From the NCBI GenBank assembly GCA_016790285.1, contig JAEUPJ010000050.1:62001-126000 (forward strand): a stretch of DNA of 64,000 bases. The letters run 5' to 3'. The translations under genes and the position numbers were made by a program. This DNA comes from Roseateles sp. Its GTDB lineage: Bacteria > Pseudomonadota > Gammaproteobacteria > Burkholderiales > Burkholderiaceae_C. Shown here one piece after another: positions 44,714-53,124 of the stretch (its first letter is position 1; each line of letters begins with the position of its first letter). The notes beneath the pieces were generated by a model that did not search any database, was not told the DNA's origin, and saw only the letters and a program-made list of their open reading frames with translations.

Positions 44714-44725
44714 GGTAGCGCTACC
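44714..44725. promoter_or_regulatory. LacI-family-type operator upstream of the beta-helix gene
   Basis: GGTAGCGCTACC is a perfect 12-bp palindrome with central GC, the form bound by LacI/GalR-family regulators. It lies 33 bp before the ATG of the beta-helix gene. A related half-site GGTACCACCG follows at 44743-44752. No LacI regulator gene is in the window. Confidence 0.6.
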
Positions 44726-44790
44726 ACTTTTTGTGGGGCGCACGGTACCACCGTTTCGCCCTGCCGCCCAGCGTGCGGGCGGCAGGTGCG

Positions 44791-45672
44791 TCAGCGCGGT
44801 TTCGGGCCGACGAGGCCCAGCGCCAGCGCAATGCCCACGAGCACGATGCCCCCGCCCAGCACCATCTGGGCGGTGATGGACTCGCCCAGGAAGAGCGCGC
44901 CCCACAGCATCGCGAAGAGCGGGATCAAGAACGTCACCGACACCGCGTTCGTCGGGCCGACGCGGCTCATGAGCCGGAAGTACAGGATGTAGGCCAGGGC
45001 CGTGCACAGCGCCGCCAGCGCCAGCGCTGCGCCCCAGGCGGTGCCGCTGGGCAGGGTGGCGGGCCAGAGCAGGCCCGCCGGCAAACCCAGCAGCAATGCG
45101 GCGGCGAACTGGCTACCCGTGGCCACCGCCAGCGGTGACGCTCCGGTGAGGAAGCGCTTGGTGGCGTTGGCCGCGAGGCCGTAGCACAGCGTGGCGCCGG
45201 CGCAGGCCAGCACCGCCCAGAAGCCGCTGTGGTCGGCACCGGGCTTGAAGCTGGCCTTGTCCCAGGCCAGGAAGGCCACGCCGCCAAAGCCGATCACCAG
45301 GCCCAGCACCCGCCATGGCGTCAACCCCTGGCGCAGCCACACGAAGGCCACGATGGCCGTCCACAGCGGCGTGGTCGCGTTGACGATGCTGGACAGACCC
45401 GCCGTGATGGAAAGCGCCGCGAACGAGAACAGCGCGAACGGGATGGCGCTGTTGAGCGCACCCACCACGAGCAGGCCGCGCCAGTGCTCGCGCAACTGGC
45501 CGAGCTGCCCGCGCGAGGCGAGCAACGGGATGAGCATGGCGCTCGCCAGCCCCACGCGCACGGCAGCCAGCACGACCGGCCCGAACTCGTGGGCCCCGAG
45601 GCGCATGAACAGGAAGGACGCGCCCCAGAGCGCGGCGAGCAGCACGAGCTCGCCGATGTCGAATGCCTTCAT
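44791..45672 (-). CDS. EamA/DMT-family transporter
   Basis: 293 residues with ten predicted membrane segments in two EamA repeats (first repeat LLAALWGASFLFMRLGAHEF, second SGFWAVLACAGATLCYGLAA). It ends in a basic tail (LVGPKPR). DMT transporters export metabolites; the substrate is unknown. It overlaps ogt by 4 bp, so it belongs to the alkylation-repair operon. Confidence 0.88.
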   Translation of the reverse strand: MKAFDIGELVLLAALWGASFLFMRLGAHEFGPVVLAAVRVGLASAMLIPLLASRGQLGQLREHWRGLLVVGALNSAIPFALFSFAALSITAGLSSIVNATTPLWTAIVAFVWLRQGLTPWRVLGLVIGFGGVAFLAWDKASFKPGADHSGFWAVLACAGATLCYGLAANATKRFLTGASPLAVATGSQFAAALLLGLPAGLLWPATLPSGTAWGAALALAALCTALAYILYFRLMSRVGPTNAVSVTFLIPLFAMLWGALFLGESITAQMVLGGGIVLVGIALALGLVGPKPR

Positions 45673-46163
45673 GCCGCCCCGCCTTCCAGCGTGAGCAGCG
45701 CCTGCTTGCGGGCCAGCCCGCCCGCGTAGCCCGTGAGCGAGCCGTCGGCCCCGACGACGCGGTGGCAGGGCACCAGCACGGAGATGGGGTTGCGGCCGAC
45801 CGCCGCCCCCAGCGCGCGCGCGGCGCTGGCGCGGCCCAACCGGCCGGCGAGCGCGCCGTAGGTGGCCGGCTGGCCGGGTGCGATGGTGAGCAGGGCCTGC
45901 CACACCTCACGTTGGAAGGCGGTGCCGGCCGGGTCCAGCGGCGGCAGCGTGAAAGGCCGGCCGCTGAAGTAGGCCGCCAGGGCGTCGGCGGTGGCCCGCA
46001 GGACCGGGTCGCTGCCGTCGTCGTGCGGCACGCTCAGCGGACCGGGGTGGTGCTTCTGGTCGTCGAACCAGAGGCCCGACAGGCCGGCTGCGCTGCGCGC
46101 CGCGGTCAGCGGGCCCAGGGGCGAGTCGATGCGCCGCTGCAGGATGTGGTGGTGGCGGGTCAT
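45669..46163 (-). CDS. ogt: Methylated-DNA--protein-cysteine methyltransferase
   Basis: 164 residues, Ogt/MGMT. The acceptor Cys is in SVLVPCHRVVGADGS; TAFQREVWQALLTIAPGQPATYG is the DNA-binding helix-turn-helix region (shown in part). It transfers the methyl group of O6-methylguanine to itself. It overlaps the Ada-AlkA gene and the EamA gene by 4 bp each. Confidence 0.95.
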   Translation of the reverse strand: MTRHHHILQRRIDSPLGPLTAARSAAGLSGLWFDDQKHHPGPLSVPHDDGSDPVLRATADALAAYFSGRPFTLPPLDPAGTAFQREVWQALLTIAPGQPATYGALAGRLGRASAARALGAAVGRNPISVLVPCHRVVGADGSLTGYAGGLARKQALLTLEGGAA

Positions 46164-47608
46164 GCGTGTCTCCAGAGGTGCAGCACGGCGTAGCTGCGAA
46201 AGGGTCGGTAGCGCTCGGCAGCCGCCAGGTAGGCCTTGGGTGGCAGCGGCGGGCCGTCGCCGCTCAGCGCCTTGCGCAGGACGACGTCGCCGGGTGGGAA
46301 AGCGTCGGGCCAGCTCCAGCCGCGCATGAGCATGTAGCCGGCGGTCCAGGGCCCGATGCCCGGGATCTGTGTCAGTGCCTCGGCCGCAGCCTCCGGGGTG
46401 CCGTCGCGGCGGGCGAATGCGAGCGTGGGCCAGGCCTGGGCCAGGGCGATGAGGCTGTCGGCGCGCCGGCCGATGATGCCGAGCGAGGCGATGTCGTCGC
46501 GCGTGGCCACGGCGATGCGCTCGGGCGTGGGAAACAGCCGCCCGCACCCCTCGGGCGCGTCGGGCAGCGGCTCTCCGAAGCGCTCCACGAAGCGCCCCGC
46601 CAGCGTCCGCGCCGCCGCCACCGTGACCTGCTGCCCCAGCACCGCGCGCACGGCCAGCTCGAAGCGGTCCACGCAGCCCGGCAGGCGCTGCCCCGGCACG
46701 GCGCCCTCCCCCAGCGCGGCCGCGATGGCGTCGGGGTCGGCGTCCAGGTCCAGCCAGCGGCGCAGCAGCGGCAGCAGCGAGCCCACGGCCGGCCACAGCG
46801 ACGGCGACAGCGCCACGCTCACCTCGCCGGCCCGCTCGAAGCTGACCGACACCCAGCCTGCGTGACGCTGGCCCGCATGCGTGAGCGCCAGGCTGCGCGT
46901 GACGCTGCGGGCGGCCACGACCTCCACCCCCGCCACGGCGCGCGGCGCGAGGAAGGCCAGCACACCGTCGACGTCATACGGTGCCCGGTAGGCCAGGCGA
47001 AGCCGCGAGGCCGCCGCGGCGCCGCCTTCGCGCCCGGCCCGGCGCAAGGCCGTGGGCTGCAGGCGGTAGTGCTCCACGAAGGCGGCATTGAAGCGCCGCA
47101 GGCTCGCGAACCCGGCGGCATAGGCCACCTCCTGCACGGGCAGCACGCTGTCGGTCAGCAGGGCCTTGGCGAGCAGCAGCCGGCGGGTCTGCAGGTATTG
47201 CAGCGGCGAGACGCCGTGCTCGGCCTGGAAGATGCGCCGCAGGTGGCGGCTCGTGATGCCCAGGTGCCGGGCGAGGTCTTCGACGCTCGCGTCGGCGTCG
47301 TCGCAGGCGTCCAGCCAGGCGGCAGCCTGCTGCGCGAGGGTGCGCGAGGCGTCGGTCGTCGTCCACGGCAGGGCGCGCGGCGCGAGCTCCGGCCGGCACT
47401 TCATGCACGGGCGAAACGCCGCGGCCTCGGCCTGGGCGGCGGTGGGGAAGAAGCGGCAGTTCTCCCGCCGCGGCAGCCGCACGCGGCAGACGGGGCGGCA
47501 GTACACGCCGGTGGACGTGACGCCCACGTAGAGCCGGCCGTCGAAGCGCGCGTCATGCGCCTGCAGGGCGGCGTAGGCGGCGTCGGGGGGCAGGAGGTCG
47601 GTGAACAT
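46160..47608 (-). CDS. alkA: Ada-AlkA fusion: methyl-sensing regulator with 3-methyladenine glycosylase
   Basis: 482 residues. The Ada N-terminal zinc domain has C37, C41, C68 and C71 (GVYCRPVCR, PCMKCRPE), the methyl-phosphotriester acceptor site. An AraC-type HTH (about 85-190) follows (SVEDLARHLGITSRHLRRIF). The C-terminal part is an AlkA glycosylase: AlkA_N domain about 200-310, and an HhH-GPD domain with ITQ-like LTQIPGIGPWTAGYML and the catalytic Asp in FPPGDVVL. It combines adaptive-response regulator and repair enzyme. Confidence 0.93.
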   Translation of the reverse strand: MFTDLLPPDAAYAALQAHDARFDGRLYVGVTSTGVYCRPVCRVRLPRRENCRFFPTAAQAEAAAFRPCMKCRPELAPRALPWTTTDASRTLAQQAAAWLDACDDADASVEDLARHLGITSRHLRRIFQAEHGVSPLQYLQTRRLLLAKALLTDSVLPVQEVAYAAGFASLRRFNAAFVEHYRLQPTALRRAGREGGAAAASRLRLAYRAPYDVDGVLAFLAPRAVAGVEVVAARSVTRSLALTHAGQRHAGWVSVSFERAGEVSVALSPSLWPAVGSLLPLLRRWLDLDADPDAIAAALGEGAVPGQRLPGCVDRFELAVRAVLGQQVTVAAARTLAGRFVERFGEPLPDAPEGCGRLFPTPERIAVATRDDIASLGIIGRRADSLIALAQAWPTLAFARRDGTPEAAAEALTQIPGIGPWTAGYMLMRGWSWPDAFPPGDVVLRKALSGDGPPLPPKAYLAAAERYRPFRSYAVLHLWRHA

Positions 47609-47676
47609 GGCGCCAGTCTAGGAGGCGCACCTGCCAGATCCTGGCAGTTTTCGGACATGCCCCTGCCGGGGCGAGG

Positions 47677-48399
47677 TCAGCGGATGTAGCGGCGGCGCAG
47701 GCGCATGACGACGCCTTCGTCCTCAAGCTGCCGGTAGGCCGACACCCAGCGCTGTGCTTCGGCCGCGTCCAGCCCCAGCGAAGCGGCCATGTAGAGCGTG
47801 GCCTCGCCCAGCGTCGTCTGCAGCGCGAACTGGATGCGGGGATGGCCGTACTCGTCCATGGCGGCTTCCAGCATGGGTGTGCCGGCGTAGACGGCATCCA
47901 GGGTGCGGTCGCGCAGCAGGCGCAGCAGGTCGCGGTAGTCCTTGGCCTCGATGACGGTCTTGAAACTCTCGGCGCGCAGGTTGGCCGCGATCGGCGAGCC
48001 GCGCAGCACGCCCACACGCAGCGGGCGCAGCTGGTCCAGCTCCAGCCGGGACTCGGTGGCCAGTGTGTAGAGCCCATAGCGCACGGTCATCAACGGCACC
48101 AGCCATTGAAAACTGGCCTCGCGGTCGGGCGTGCGGGCCAGCGGGAAGATGCCGTAGTTGGGCCCATGCTCGGTCATGCGCACGGCGCGCGCCCAAGGCA
48201 CATAGCTCACGGTGCCTGGCCGGCCCAGCCGCTGGGCCATGGCCAGCGCCAGGTCGTGGGCGAACCCCCGCGCGCCTTCCGGCGCATCCCACGCGAACGG
48301 CGGCAGGTTGCCCGCCACCCATTGCAGCGGCGGCGAGGCCCAGGCCGTGCCCAGCCAGGCGGCGGGGGTCATCAGCAGGCAACGGCGGGCGACGGACAT
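47677..48399 (-). CDS. Periplasmic substrate-binding-like protein (SBP_bac_3)
   Basis: 240 residues. Signal peptide (about 1-21, ending GTAWA), then an amino-acid-binding-protein-type fold: QWVAGNLPPFAWDAPEG, GFAHDLALAMAQRLGR and YGIFPLARTPDREASFQWL. It has no transporter genes beside it and may be a sensor or signalling partner. It ends in a basic tail (RLRRRYIR). It lies 30 bp downstream of the response regulator gene. Confidence 0.8.
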   Translation of the reverse strand: MSVARRCLLMTPAAWLGTAWASPPLQWVAGNLPPFAWDAPEGARGFAHDLALAMAQRLGRPGTVSYVPWARAVRMTEHGPNYGIFPLARTPDREASFQWLVPLMTVRYGLYTLATESRLELDQLRPLRVGVLRGSPIAANLRAESFKTVIEAKDYRDLLRLLRDRTLDAVYAGTPMLEAAMDEYGHPRIQFALQTTLGEATLYMAASLGLDAAEAQRWVSAYRQLEDEGVVMRLRRRYIR

Positions 48400-48429
48400 G
48401 CCCCGACTCTAAACCCGCGCAACTGGCGC

Positions 48430-49182
48430 CTACATCGCCTTGAACAGGTGGACGTAAGCCCGGCTCACGGGCAGCTCCCGGCCATGGCCGCGCACGCGCA
48501 CGAACAGCCGGCTCTGCTCGTCGCGCCGGGTGCCGGCGAGGTGGTCGAGGTTGATGATGGTGGAGCGGTGCACCTGCCAGAAAAGCTCGGGGTCGAGCTG
48601 GCTGGCGAGCTCGAAGATCGGCGTGCGGATCAGGTGCTCGGCCGTGGCCGTCTGCACGACGGTGTACTTGTCGTCGGCATGGAAGAACAGCACCTCGCCG
48701 ACCGGGATCTGGTGCATCAGCTCGCCCTGGGCAGCGCGGATGAACCGCAGCCGCGCCTGGGTGGCCGCCGCGCCGGGCAGCAGCCGCTTGAGGGTTTCGG
48801 CCAGCGCGCCCTCGCCGTCTGCCGCTGGGGCGGCCTGGCGCAGCCGCGCCACGCAGGCTGCCAGGCGCTCGCTCTTGAGCGGCTTGAGCAGGTAGTCCAC
48901 GGCGCGGGCCTCGAAGGCCTCGATGGCGTACTGGTCGTAGGCCGTGACGAACACGACGCGGGTCGAGCCCTCGATGCCCTGGGCCACTTCCAGGCCGGTC
49001 AGGCCGGGCATCTGGATGTCAAGGAAGGCCACGTCGGGCTCCAGCGCCGCGATGGCCTCGGCGGCCTCCACGCCGTTGGCGGCCGTCTTGATGACCTCCA
49101 GCTCCGGCCAGGCCTGCGCCAGCTGGGCCTTGAGGTACTGCACGAGGTGGGGTTCGTCGTCGGCGATGAGTGCGGTGGTCAT
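48430..49182 (-). CDS. LytTR-family response regulator
   Basis: 250 residues. Receiver domain (1-120): acidic pair D9-E10, phospho-acceptor D55 in VAFLDIQMPG, T in VFVTAYD and K in LLKPLKSERL. LytTR DNA-binding domain (about 145-250): HADDKYTVVQTATAEHLIR, FWQVHRSTIINLDHL, RELPVSRAYVHLFKAM. Such proteins bind pairs of direct repeats. It overlaps its kinase gene by 4 bp. Confidence 0.92.
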   Translation of the reverse strand: MTTALIADDEPHLVQYLKAQLAQAWPELEVIKTAANGVEAAEAIAALEPDVAFLDIQMPGLTGLEVAQGIEGSTRVVFVTAYDQYAIEAFEARAVDYLLKPLKSERLAACVARLRQAAPAADGEGALAETLKRLLPGAAATQARLRFIRAAQGELMHQIPVGEVLFFHADDKYTVVQTATAEHLIRTPIFELASQLDPELFWQVHRSTIINLDHLAGTRRDEQSRLFVRVRGHGRELPVSRAYVHLFKAM

Positions 49183-50312
49183 GGTGCGGTCCTGGAGAGC
49201 GGGAACTGGATGAGGGCGCGGGTGCCGCCGCCATCGCGCGGCAGCAGCTCGAGGCTGGCCGACGCGCCGAAGCGGGCCTGCAGCCGGGCGCGGATGTTGT
49301 CGAGCGCCACGCCGTTGCCGCCGCGCCGGCGCGGGCCGTCCAGCCCCTGGCCGTCGTCGGCGACCTCGATGTGCAGCCGGCCGTCGACGTCACGCGCCGT
49401 CACCGTGACGCGACCGCCCTCGATCTTGGGCTCCAGGCCGTGGTGGATGGCGTTCTCGACCAGCGGCTGCGCCAGCAGCGGCGGCAGCTCCACGTCGCGC
49501 AGCGCGGCGGGCAGGTCCAGCGTCACCTGCAGGCGCTCGCCCATGCGCAGCTGCATCAGCGCGAGGTAGGCCTCCAGCATGGCGAACTCCTGGGCGAGCG
49601 TCGTCGTGTCGCCGCGCAGCTGGCCCAGGCTCGCGCGCAGGTAGTCGGTGAAGCGCTCCAGCATCAGCTTGGCCCGGTCGGGGTCGAAGTCGATGAGGCT
49701 TTGCACGTTGGCCAGCGTGTTGAACAGGAAATGCGGTTCGATCTGGCCCTGCAGCAGCTTGAGTTGCGCCTCGGTGACGCGGGCCTGCAGCACCTCCTGC
49801 TTCCAGCGGGCGCGGTAGCGCAGGGTCAGCACGACCGAGATGATGGCCGACACGATGAAGAACTGCCGCCAGAAACCGGCCGAGGAGAGGATCGTCGGCA
49901 CCGGGCGATCGATCCCCCAGATGAGGTCGATGATGTAGATGCCGATGATGACGCCGAGCAGCGCCAGGCAGATCGACAGCGTCGAGAAGAACAAGCCCGA
50001 GCGCCAGTCCCGCCAGCTGATGATGGCGTCCAGCCAGCGCTGCGGCGCCAGCAGTTCGAGCCCCCGGTAGCCGAAGAAAAAGCACACCGTCACGCACAGG
50101 CTCATGAGCATGTTGCTCGGCACCTGCTCGCTCCACCAGGCCAGCGTGCCCAGGTTGCGGGCCTGCACGCCCGCGAAGACCGAAAAAAACGTGCCGAAGC
50201 CCAGGGTCCAGATCAAGTAGATCAGCAAGCGGAAGCGCAGCCGGTCCGGGCGGCGCTTCATGAGCAGGCGCTGGTTGCGCAGGGCCTGGGTGAATTCTTC
50301 GGTGAACGTCAT
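49179..50312 (-). CDS. LytS/YehU-type sensor histidine kinase
   Basis: 377 residues. Four membrane segments in about 25-165 (LLIYLIWTLGFGTFFSVFA, MLMSLCVTVCFFFGYRG, LFFSTLSICLALLGVIIG, FFIVSAIISVVLTLRYR), a His_kinase domain with H194 in GQIEPHFLFNTLANVQSL, then a HATPase (PLVENAIHHGLEPKIEGG, ADDGQGLDG). No extra sensor domain is seen, so the membrane part probably senses. Start MTFTEEFTQ fixes 50312. It is divergent from the phosphomannomutase gene. Confidence 0.9.
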   Translation of the reverse strand: MTFTEEFTQALRNQRLLMKRRPDRLRFRLLIYLIWTLGFGTFFSVFAGVQARNLGTLAWWSEQVPSNMLMSLCVTVCFFFGYRGLELLAPQRWLDAIISWRDWRSGLFFSTLSICLALLGVIIGIYIIDLIWGIDRPVPTILSSAGFWRQFFIVSAIISVVLTLRYRARWKQEVLQARVTEAQLKLLQGQIEPHFLFNTLANVQSLIDFDPDRAKLMLERFTDYLRASLGQLRGDTTTLAQEFAMLEAYLALMQLRMGERLQVTLDLPAALRDVELPPLLAQPLVENAIHHGLEPKIEGGRVTVTARDVDGRLHIEVADDGQGLDGPRRRGGNGVALDNIRARLQARFGASASLELLPRDGGGTRALIQFPLSRTAP

Positions 50313-50358
50313 GGGGCCGGAGTGTAGGAAGCGGCCCCGCCCTCCCCCCTCGGATGAA

Positions 50359-50390
50359 CGACGGATCGACAGCCGGCGCGACGGATCGAC
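50359..50390. promoter_or_regulatory. 12-bp direct repeats between the two-component genes and algC-like gene
   Basis: CGACGGATCGAC occurs at 50359-50370 and again at 50379-50390, a 20-bp period (about two helical turns). The pair ends 13 bp before a TACAAT -10-like element of the downstream gene. LytTR regulators bind direct repeats about 21 bp apart, so this is a candidate site for the neighbouring response regulator. Confidence 0.5.
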
Positions 50391-50403
50391 GGGCGGCGCA
50401 TGC

Positions 50404-50409
50404 CTACAA
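50404..50409 (+). promoter_or_regulatory. Probable -10 element of the phosphomannomutase gene
   Basis: TACAAT at 50404-50409, with no strong -35, and the direct repeats just upstream. This pattern suggests activator dependence. Transcription would start near 50416, about 30 nt before the ATG at 50447. Confidence 0.45.
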
Positions 50410-50446
50410 TCCGCCGCGCTTTTCAAACCCGATCACCGAGGCACTC

Positions 50447-51844
50447 ATGCAGGTTCACGCATCCATCTTCAAGGCCTATGACATCCGCGGCGTCGTCGGC
50501 CAGACCTTGAACGAGGAACTCGCCGAGCACTTGGGCCGCGCCTTCGGTACGGAGGCCAAGGCCGCTGGCGAGAAGGCCGTGGCCGTGGGCCGCGACGGTC
50601 GCATCTCCGGCCCCGGCCTCGTCGCCGCCCTCGTGCGCGGCCTGAAGTCCACCGGCCTTGACGTCGTCGACATCGGCGCCGTCACGACCCCCATGCTGTA
50701 CTACGTCGCCGCCACGCGCGGCGCGCACGGCTGCAGCTCCGGCATCCAGGTCACGGGCAGCCACAACCCCAAGGACTACAACGGCTTCAAGATGGTGCTC
50801 AAGGGCGCCGCCGTCTATGGCGAGCAGATCCAGGGCCTGCGCCGCCGCATCGAGACCGAGGACTACGCCAAGGGCAAGGGCCGCGTCGCCAAGATGGACA
50901 TCGGTGCCGAGTACGCCGCCCGCATCGTGTCCGACTGCAAGCTGGCCCGCCCGATGAAGGTCGTGGTCGACAGCGGCAACGGCATCCCGGGCGCCTCCGC
51001 GCCGGCCATCCTGCGTGCGCTGGGCTGCGAGGTCATCGACATCTACTCCAAGGTCGACGGCGACTTCCCCAACCACCACCCGGACCCGAGCCGCCCGGAA
51101 AACCTCGAAGACCTCAAGCGCATCGTGCACGCCACGGGCGCCGAGCTGGGCCTGGCCTTCGACGGCGACGGCGACCGGCTGGGCATCGTCACCGCCGACG
51201 GCGAAATGATCATGCCCGACCGCCAGATCATGCTGCTGGCCGCCGACATCCTCAAGCGCAACAAGGGCGCGCAGATCATCTTCGACGTCAAGTGCACGCA
51301 GCGCCTGGCCCCGTGGATCAAGAAGCACGGCGGCAAGCCGCTGATGTGGATGACGGGCCACTCGCTGGCCAAGGCCAAGCTCAAGGAGACCGGCGCCCCG
51401 CTGGCGGGTGAACTGTCGGGCCACATCTTCTTCAGCGAGCGCTGGTACGGCTTTGACGACGCCATGTACACCGCCGGCCGCATGCTGGAGATCCTGTCCC
51501 GCGCCAAGGACCCGAGCGCCGTGCTCAAGGGCCTGCCCAACAGCTTCAACACGCCCGAGATCAACGTGCCCTGCGCCGAAGGCGAGCACCACGAGGTGGT
51601 CAAGCAGCTCAAGGCACTGGTGACGCTGGCCGACCTGCCCGGCGCGCTGGAGATCAACACCATCGACGGCATGCGCTTCGAGTACGCCGACGGCTTCGGC
51701 CTGATCCGCCCGTCCAACACCACGCCGGTGCTGGTGCTGCGCTTCGAGGGCCACACGCCCGAGGCGCTGGAGCGCATCCAGCACGACGTACTGGCCCAGC
51801 TCAAGCGCGTCAAGCCTGACGCCACCTTCGCCGCGGGCCACTGA
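50447..51844 (+). CDS. algC: Phosphomannomutase/phosphoglucomutase
   Basis: 465 residues, alpha-D-phosphohexomutase family. The phospho-serine is S105 in VTGSHNPKDYNGFK; the metal loop is AFDGDGDRLGIV; the sugar loop is GELSGHIFFSERWYG; the phosphate-binding loop is IRPSNTTPVLVLRFEG. It interconverts mannose- or glucose-1- and 6-phosphates for LPS and exopolysaccharide. Start at 50447 fits the PMM/PGM N-terminus (IFKAYDIRG). It overlaps waaA (TGATG), suggesting an LPS link. It could also be named manB. Confidence 0.94.
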   Translation: MQVHASIFKAYDIRGVVGQTLNEELAEHLGRAFGTEAKAAGEKAVAVGRDGRISGPGLVAALVRGLKSTGLDVVDIGAVTTPMLYYVAATRGAHGCSSGIQVTGSHNPKDYNGFKMVLKGAAVYGEQIQGLRRRIETEDYAKGKGRVAKMDIGAEYAARIVSDCKLARPMKVVVDSGNGIPGASAPAILRALGCEVIDIYSKVDGDFPNHHPDPSRPENLEDLKRIVHATGAELGLAFDGDGDRLGIVTADGEMIMPDRQIMLLAADILKRNKGAQIIFDVKCTQRLAPWIKKHGGKPLMWMTGHSLAKAKLKETGAPLAGELSGHIFFSERWYGFDDAMYTAGRMLEILSRAKDPSAVLKGLPNSFNTPEINVPCAEGEHHEVVKQLKALVTLADLPGALEINTIDGMRFEYADGFGLIRPSNTTPVLVLRFEGHTPEALERIQHDVLAQLKRVKPDATFAAGH

Positions 51845-53124
51845 TGGCCCTGTGGGTCTATGCCGCCCTGCTGCGGCTGCTGACCCCGCTGTACCTGCTG
51901 CGCCTGTGGCGGCGCGGCGCCAAGGAGCCGCTCTACCGGCAATCGCTGGGCGAGCGGCTCGGCTTTTATGGCAGCGCGTCGACCCAACCCGGGCGACTCT
52001 GGATCCACGCGGTGTCGCTCGGCGAGACGCGGGCGGCCAGCGCGCTGATCGCCGCCCTGCGCGAGCGCGAGCCGGGTCTGCGCATCCTGCTGACCCAATC
52101 CACCGCCACGGGCCGCGAGGCCGCTCAGGCCCTGCTGCGCGAGGGCGACGCCCTGGCCTGGCTGCCCTACGACACGCCGGGCGCCGTGCGCCGCTTCCTG
52201 CGCCACTGGCAGCCGCGCCTGGGCGTGCTGATGGAGACCGAAGTCTGGCCGACGCTGCAGCGCGAGGCCGAGCGTGCCGGCGTGAAGATGGTGCTGGCCA
52301 ACGCGCGGCTGTCGGAGAAGAGCCTGCGCCAGGGCCAGCGTTTCGCCGCACTGCTGCGGCCGGCGGCCCGGCGCATGACGCTGGCCCTGGCCCAGACGGA
52401 AGCCGACGCCCAGCGCATCCGCGCGATGGGCACGGCGCGCGTCGAGGTGGCTGGCAACCTGAAGTACGACATCGCCGTGGACGCCGGCCTGATCGCCCGT
52501 GGCCAGGCCTGGGCCGGGCGCGTGGCGCGCCCGGTACTGATGTTGGCCGTCAGCCGCGAGGGCGAGGAGGCGGCGCTGCTGCGTGAATGGCAGTCGCAGC
52601 CCCAGCCCCGGCCGCTGCTGGCCATCGTGCCGCGGCACCCGCAGCGTTTCGACGAGATCGCCGGCCTCGTCACCGCATCGGGCTTCACGCTGGCGCGGCG
52701 CAGCACCTGGGGCGACGAGCCCCCGGCCGAGGCGCTGGCGGCCGAGGTGTGGCTGGGCGACTCGATGCGCGAGATGCCGCTGTACTACGGCCTGGCTGGC
52801 GTCGCGCTGCTCGGTGGCAGTTTCGAGCCGCTGGGCGGGCAGAACCTCATCGAGGCCGCCGCCTGCGGCTGCCCGGTCGTCACCGGCCCGCACACCTTCA
52901 ATTTCGCAGAGGCCACCGAACTGGCCGTTGCCGCGGGCGCAGCGCAGCAATGCGCCGGCCTGCCCGAAGCCCTGGCGGCCGGCCTGTCCCTCTGCCATGA
53001 CGACGCCGCACGGCAGGCCACGGCCGCGCGCGCCCTCGCCTTCTCGCGCGCCCACCAGGGTGCCGCGACCCGCATGGCAGCAGCCCTGCGGCCCCTGCTC
53101 CACCCTCAGCCCGCCATGCCATGA
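51844..53124 (+). CDS. waaA: 3-deoxy-D-manno-octulosonic acid transferase
   Basis: 426 residues, GT30 family. An N-terminal hydrophobic segment precedes the WaaA motifs: RLGFYGSA, HAVSLGETRAASALI, GVLMETEVWPTLQREAERAG, and GSFEPLGGQNLIEAAACGCP near the C-terminus. It adds Kdo to lipid A at the inner membrane. It overlaps algC and the next gene by a few bases each. Confidence 0.95.
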   Translation: MALWVYAALLRLLTPLYLLRLWRRGAKEPLYRQSLGERLGFYGSASTQPGRLWIHAVSLGETRAASALIAALREREPGLRILLTQSTATGREAAQALLREGDALAWLPYDTPGAVRRFLRHWQPRLGVLMETEVWPTLQREAERAGVKMVLANARLSEKSLRQGQRFAALLRPAARRMTLALAQTEADAQRIRAMGTARVEVAGNLKYDIAVDAGLIARGQAWAGRVARPVLMLAVSREGEEAALLREWQSQPQPRPLLAIVPRHPQRFDEIAGLVTASGFTLARRSTWGDEPPAEALAAEVWLGDSMREMPLYYGLAGVALLGGSFEPLGGQNLIEAAACGCPVVTGPHTFNFAEATELAVAAGAAQQCAGLPEALAAGLSLCHDDAARQATAARALAFSRAHQGAATRMAAALRPLLHPQPAMP

